Shown here: in pieces, positions 61,601 through 64,000 of the stretch
Layout: the number at the start of each line of letters is the position of its first letter
How positions within the stretch are numbered: position 1 is the stretch's first letter
Origin: Leptasterias polaris
Lineage: Eukaryota; Echinodermata; Asteroidea; Forcipulatida; Asteriidae
Assembly: GCA_037783415.1 (NCBI GenBank)
Contig: JAZGTN010000192.1
Span: forward strand, 1,612,001-1,676,000
Length of the DNA stretch: 64,000 nucleotides
Direction of reading: 5' to 3'
Notes under the pieces: model-generated
What the model saw: the letters and a program-made list of their open reading frames with translations, nothing else
Databases searched by the model: none
Told to the model about the DNA's origin: nothing
Translations under genes and position numbers: made by a program

Positions 61601-63278
61601 ATTAAATCAAGTTGTGCAGTGTGTTCCTTCATTATGTCTTAACAATCGAGGGGTGAAAACTTGCATGTCGAGGACAACGGTCTGCCCAGGATTTGTTTAG
61701 TGCCGGAAATTTTTGTTTTCCTAGTATGGTCAAGTCAATTTCCTTTCGATCGTGCACGGAGTGGTTACGCACGTGCGCCCTGCCTGCAGCTGTGCCTTGA
61801 ATGTAGGCCCTCAGTGCGCGCACGCCTTTACCGCCATGGGAAAACAATTTACAGCATCTATAGCATGGTGCTTACTCTGCAGTTCATTTCCGTTGTATTA
61901 AACGCTATAGAATAGGGTACGCACCGTGATGAAACTGGGGTCATGTTTTTCCAAGCGTAAAGCTATAATCAGCGTGACTGGAAACCATTGCGAAATCAAT
62001 GCGGATTTCGTCGTGCGTTGGATATAATGTACATCGTACAGGCGGGATTGATGCTTGATCCTGATCAGACTCAAACCAAAGAAGTAGGCTACTCGAAACT
62101 TTCGATAAAACTTTTTACTGGTAAATTTGTTTTACACGTTGTTCAAAATATTTTGAAGGAAATGGGGGGTGGGAAATGTGTGGTGGTCGGAAAACGAAAA
62201 AATTCTGCCAGTGGTGGTCGGGTAATCATGAGTGCCGGTCAGTTTTTCCGGCACCGACCACCGTGGGCAGAACCCTGCACATGACTGCAAAAAAGAGGAA
62301 AATCCAAAATTGTTCCTGGCATTAAAAAAGGTCTGCCATACAGCTGTCAAAAAAAATTGCATCTACAGACATCATTTGACATGAAATGGTTCTTTAGTTT
62401 AATAACAATTCTTTGCTTTTGTGCGTGCATACTCTTCTTGTTGCTTTGCATTCTTTGCCTACAAGTGTTGATATTTGGTTTTCTTTTCCTTTTTCTTTCC
62501 TGTAGTAAATTTGAAGAAATCTATCCACCTGAAGTCAATGAGTTCGTCTACATCACCGATGACACATACACCGTGAAGCAAGTCCTCCGTATGGAGCACC
62601 TCATTCTGAAGGTGTTATCATTTGATGTTGCTGTGCCAACTGCCAATGTTTTCATTTCGCGGTACTTGCAGGCCGCCAAAGCCGACTCAAGAACGGAACA
62701 TCTATCAAGGGTATCTTACTTAAATATGAATGCCCTAAAATTAAAGAAGCTCTGTGATTTTCCCTGTAGCCAATTTCATTGGGCTGCTTAGGCAGAAAAA
62801 TGTGCCTACACATTTTGGCCAAGTCTGCACAAGGGCGACTTGTTGGCAAGAGGTCGTTTTGCCTGGTACCCTGCACATGTTTTTGAGCAGGAGTACCAGG
62901 TAATAATGGCTGCTTCGGTACTCAACATCCTCGTGAACTTGGGCTTTTCTGCTGAGCAAAAATAAAAAAGAATACCAATTGGCAATCACAAATATAAAAT
63001 GTGACATGGTGTTTTGGCTTGTAACCTTATTCTTGTAAGCATTTTGTTTTCTGAAAGTTTAGATGGTAATTAATTTATGAAGTATTTATACCAATCTATA
63101 ATAATAGCCAGGTGCTCTTTAAGTTGCCTTGCTTCATTTGGATTTTCAACATTTTAATTGTCAATAGTTTTTGGCTGAGTTGACGTTGCAAGACCACGAA
63201 TTCATCAAGTATATTCCTTCAACCATTGCTGCAGCTGCCGTATTTCTTGCTAACTTCACTCTCTCTGGACAAAGTTGG
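58423..63278 (+). CDS. CCNA: G2/mitotic-specific cyclin A, 3'-incomplete
   Basis: Cyclin A binds and activates CDK1/CDK2 in S and G2/M and is destroyed by APC/C. Exons: 58423-58617, 58736-59015, 59359-59501, 61346-61569, 62506-62710, 63168-63278; all GT-AG, phases consistent. Start: ATG at 58,423 beginning MSFGFNP; an upstream in-frame GTG is ignored. Seen: destruction box RAALGTLST at residues 44-52; the PSFSIHVD segment; [13 protein letters not shown] before the first cyclin box; [20 protein letters not shown] (MRAIL helix); [20 protein letters not shown]; and the start of the second cyclin box. About 352 residues are encoded here. The last 60 or so, typical of the family, lie beyond the window. 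The motifs distinguish cyclin A from cyclin B. Confidence 0.95.
58736..59015 (+). CDS. CCNA: Cyclin A exon 2
   Basis: Acceptor TTTGTTTGCAG and donor GTAAAA; leaves in phase 1. It encodes [20 protein letters not shown] ... [15 protein letters not shown] ... [24 protein letters not shown] corresponds to PAFTIHVDE in vertebrate cyclin A2. The rest is poorly conserved regulatory sequence. Confidence 0.92.
59359..59501 (+). CDS. CCNA: Cyclin A exon 3
   Basis: Acceptor CATATATTTTCAG and donor GTAAGG. It encodes [20 protein letters not shown] then [26 protein letters not shown] resembles SPHTMDMS, and [14 protein letters not shown] matches DYHEDIHTYLREME of vertebrate cyclin A2, the helix before the cyclin box. 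It ends on a codon boundary. Confidence 0.95.
60760..60950 (-). repeat. GGCCAG-ended dispersed repeat, inverted copy
   Basis: TCAGTGACTGGCCAGCAGGACC ... TTTGGCCAGCGGACCACCGTTAA is the diverged reverse complement of 17.34-17.52 kb. Confidence 0.5.
60960..61140. repeat. Interspersed repeat, 'CTTTCAAAAGTTTCCC' family, copy 3
   Basis: CTTGACGTTGGTGCCCCTTC, AAAAGTTTCCCATTG and TTGCCCTCTCAAAGATGAA match the copies at 0.34 and 10.88 kb. Confidence 0.6.
61346..61569 (+). CDS. CCNA: Cyclin A exon 4: first cyclin box
   Basis: Acceptor ATATTTGGATTGCAG and donor GTAAGT; leaves in phase 2. It encodes [60 protein letters not shown] and [14 protein letters not shown]. This is the core of the cyclin N box, including the hydrophobic-patch helix (MRCIL here, MRAIL in vertebrate A2) and the CDK-contacting Lys/Glu region. 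Confidence 0.97.
61570..62505. other. Cyclin A intron
   Basis: No gene recognised. A GC-rich stretch (61.70-61.85 kb) and a short hairpin AGTGCCGGTCAGTTTTTCCGGCAC near 62.23 kb. The outer parts share CATG...TCTGCCCA in opposite orientation (61.66 and 62.26 kb), possibly the ends of an old element. Confidence 0.4.
62506..62710 (+). CDS. CCNA: Cyclin A exon 5: end of first and start of second cyclin box
   Basis: Acceptor TTTCTTTCCTGTAG and donor GTATCT. The first base completes Ala, then [40 protein letters not shown] and [18 protein letters not shown] follow. KFEEIYPP and [11 protein letters not shown] are diagnostic cyclin A motifs. It ends on a codon boundary. Confidence 0.97.
63168..63278 (+). 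CDS. CCNA: Cyclin A exon 6: second cyclin box, last exon in window
   Basis: Acceptor TAATTGTCAATAG and donor GTAAGT; 37 codons, phase 0. It encodes [20 protein letters not shown] then [17 protein letters not shown], matching FLGELSLIDADPYLKYLPSV and TGQSW of vertebrate cyclin A2. The following PESLI-type exon is not present before position 64,000. Confidence 0.95.
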
Positions 63279-64000
63279 GTAAGTAAAATAAACTTGGATA
63301 CATATTTTAACCGCACCGAGCATAGAAATCGGCCTTTCAGGGCTTGATTTGGGGGGAAAATCCAGACCACAGGGCATGTTGCTCACAATTTTTACTGGGC
63401 CAGAACTGTTTTAACAAGACCAGAATCAAAATGATAAGAAAAAATTCCTGACACATATTGAAACGTTTTCACTTGTACACGCACTGATACAGAAGATTTA
63501 TCTCATTTGTCTTTATGGGTATTACTTGTTATGTATAATTCATTACTCAATAGAATTGAAAGGTAGTTTATCGACTCAAAATCAACATTTGAACAAAATT
63601 TGGGTGTTACCGAGGTACAACAGGTGGCTGTGTTATTATTCAATTGAAAAACACAAGACCACCGGACTTGTCCGTTCCTGATTTCACAGGCCCGATGCTA
63701 AAACTTCTGGCCTTGGGCCTGTAATCCAGTGTAAAATTCAAGCCCCTGTCTTTCTTGGGCTGCTTCTGAATGTACTAGTGGCTGTAGCTTGGTCACTGTG
63801 CAATGATGTATTGAAGCATAGGCTTTCCTTAGCAACACTTTTAGCAACAGCCGTAGCCATAGCTATAATTCTGATGCAGCCTGTCTCTTATTAACTCTTT
63901 ATTCAATTGGGCGTTACCAGATATAACATGTCTTATTTAGGAAGGCGCCTTTAAAAAAGTTTAAAGGATTTCTTGATTGTAATACCTGTGAACAACTGTT
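63279..64000. other. Cyclin A intron, cut by the window edge
   Basis: No exon is visible. Near 63.78-63.88 kb, GTGGCTGTAGCTTGG ... CTTAGCAACACTTTTAGCAACAGCCGTAGC resembles repeats around 45.40-45.48 and 45.94-45.98 kb. Confidence 0.5.

Overview
This window is animal nuclear DNA. It is AT-rich, intron-dense and full of short interspersed repeats. Gene content and protein similarity point to an invertebrate deuterostome. The tRNA-derived SINEs and many short inverted-repeat elements suggest an echinoderm, probably a sea star; that placement is inference, not proof. No bacterial, organellar, CRISPR or viral genes were seen.

Two genes, both on the + strand, could be reconstructed by following reading phase from exon to exon. 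(1) About 3.4-48.9 kb is the 3' four-fifths of a PDE2A orthologue, the cGMP-stimulated cyclic-nucleotide phosphodiesterase. Its 5' exons (N-terminus and start of GAF-A) lie upstream of the window. The exons run: end of GAF-A (3383-3513, 10698-10809); inter-GAF linker (12628 onward, 21113-21176); GAF-B (22305-33134); linker helix (33791-35030); catalytic domain (36640-43898); then two alternative last exons (46817-46937 or 48588-48888). All junctions are GT/AG and the phases close exactly, giving 676 or 616 codons from the first visible exon. (2) 58.4-63.3 kb is a cyclin A gene with destruction box and cyclin boxes; its last exons lie beyond the right edge. Intergenic DNA of about 9.5 kb separates the two genes. 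Their products (second-messenger hydrolysis and a mitotic CDK partner) have no evident direct link.

The most interesting signals are in PDE2A. The linker exon has two in-frame donors; the distal one would add 350 Ser/Pro/acid-rich residues between GAF-A and GAF-B. A symmetric 60-nt cassette exon would add 20 residues inside GAF-B. The last exon is duplicated, giving two alternative C-termini. One splice donor appears to be supplied by the end of a transposable element. One acceptor is the last unit of an 84-85-bp tandem array of acceptor-like units.

Non-coding DNA holds: a 63-bp minisatellite (1.5-3.15 kb); a 100-bp tandem array (5.95-6.49 kb); a 20-bp array (17.5-17.9 kb); roughly 100-bp repeats next to exon 4; several families of short terminal-inverted-repeat elements, some with TTAA ends; three tRNA-derived SINE types; a foldback element with tRNA-like arms; and two decayed non-LTR retrotransposon 3' ends. 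All family names rest on reading the sequence; no database search was possible.
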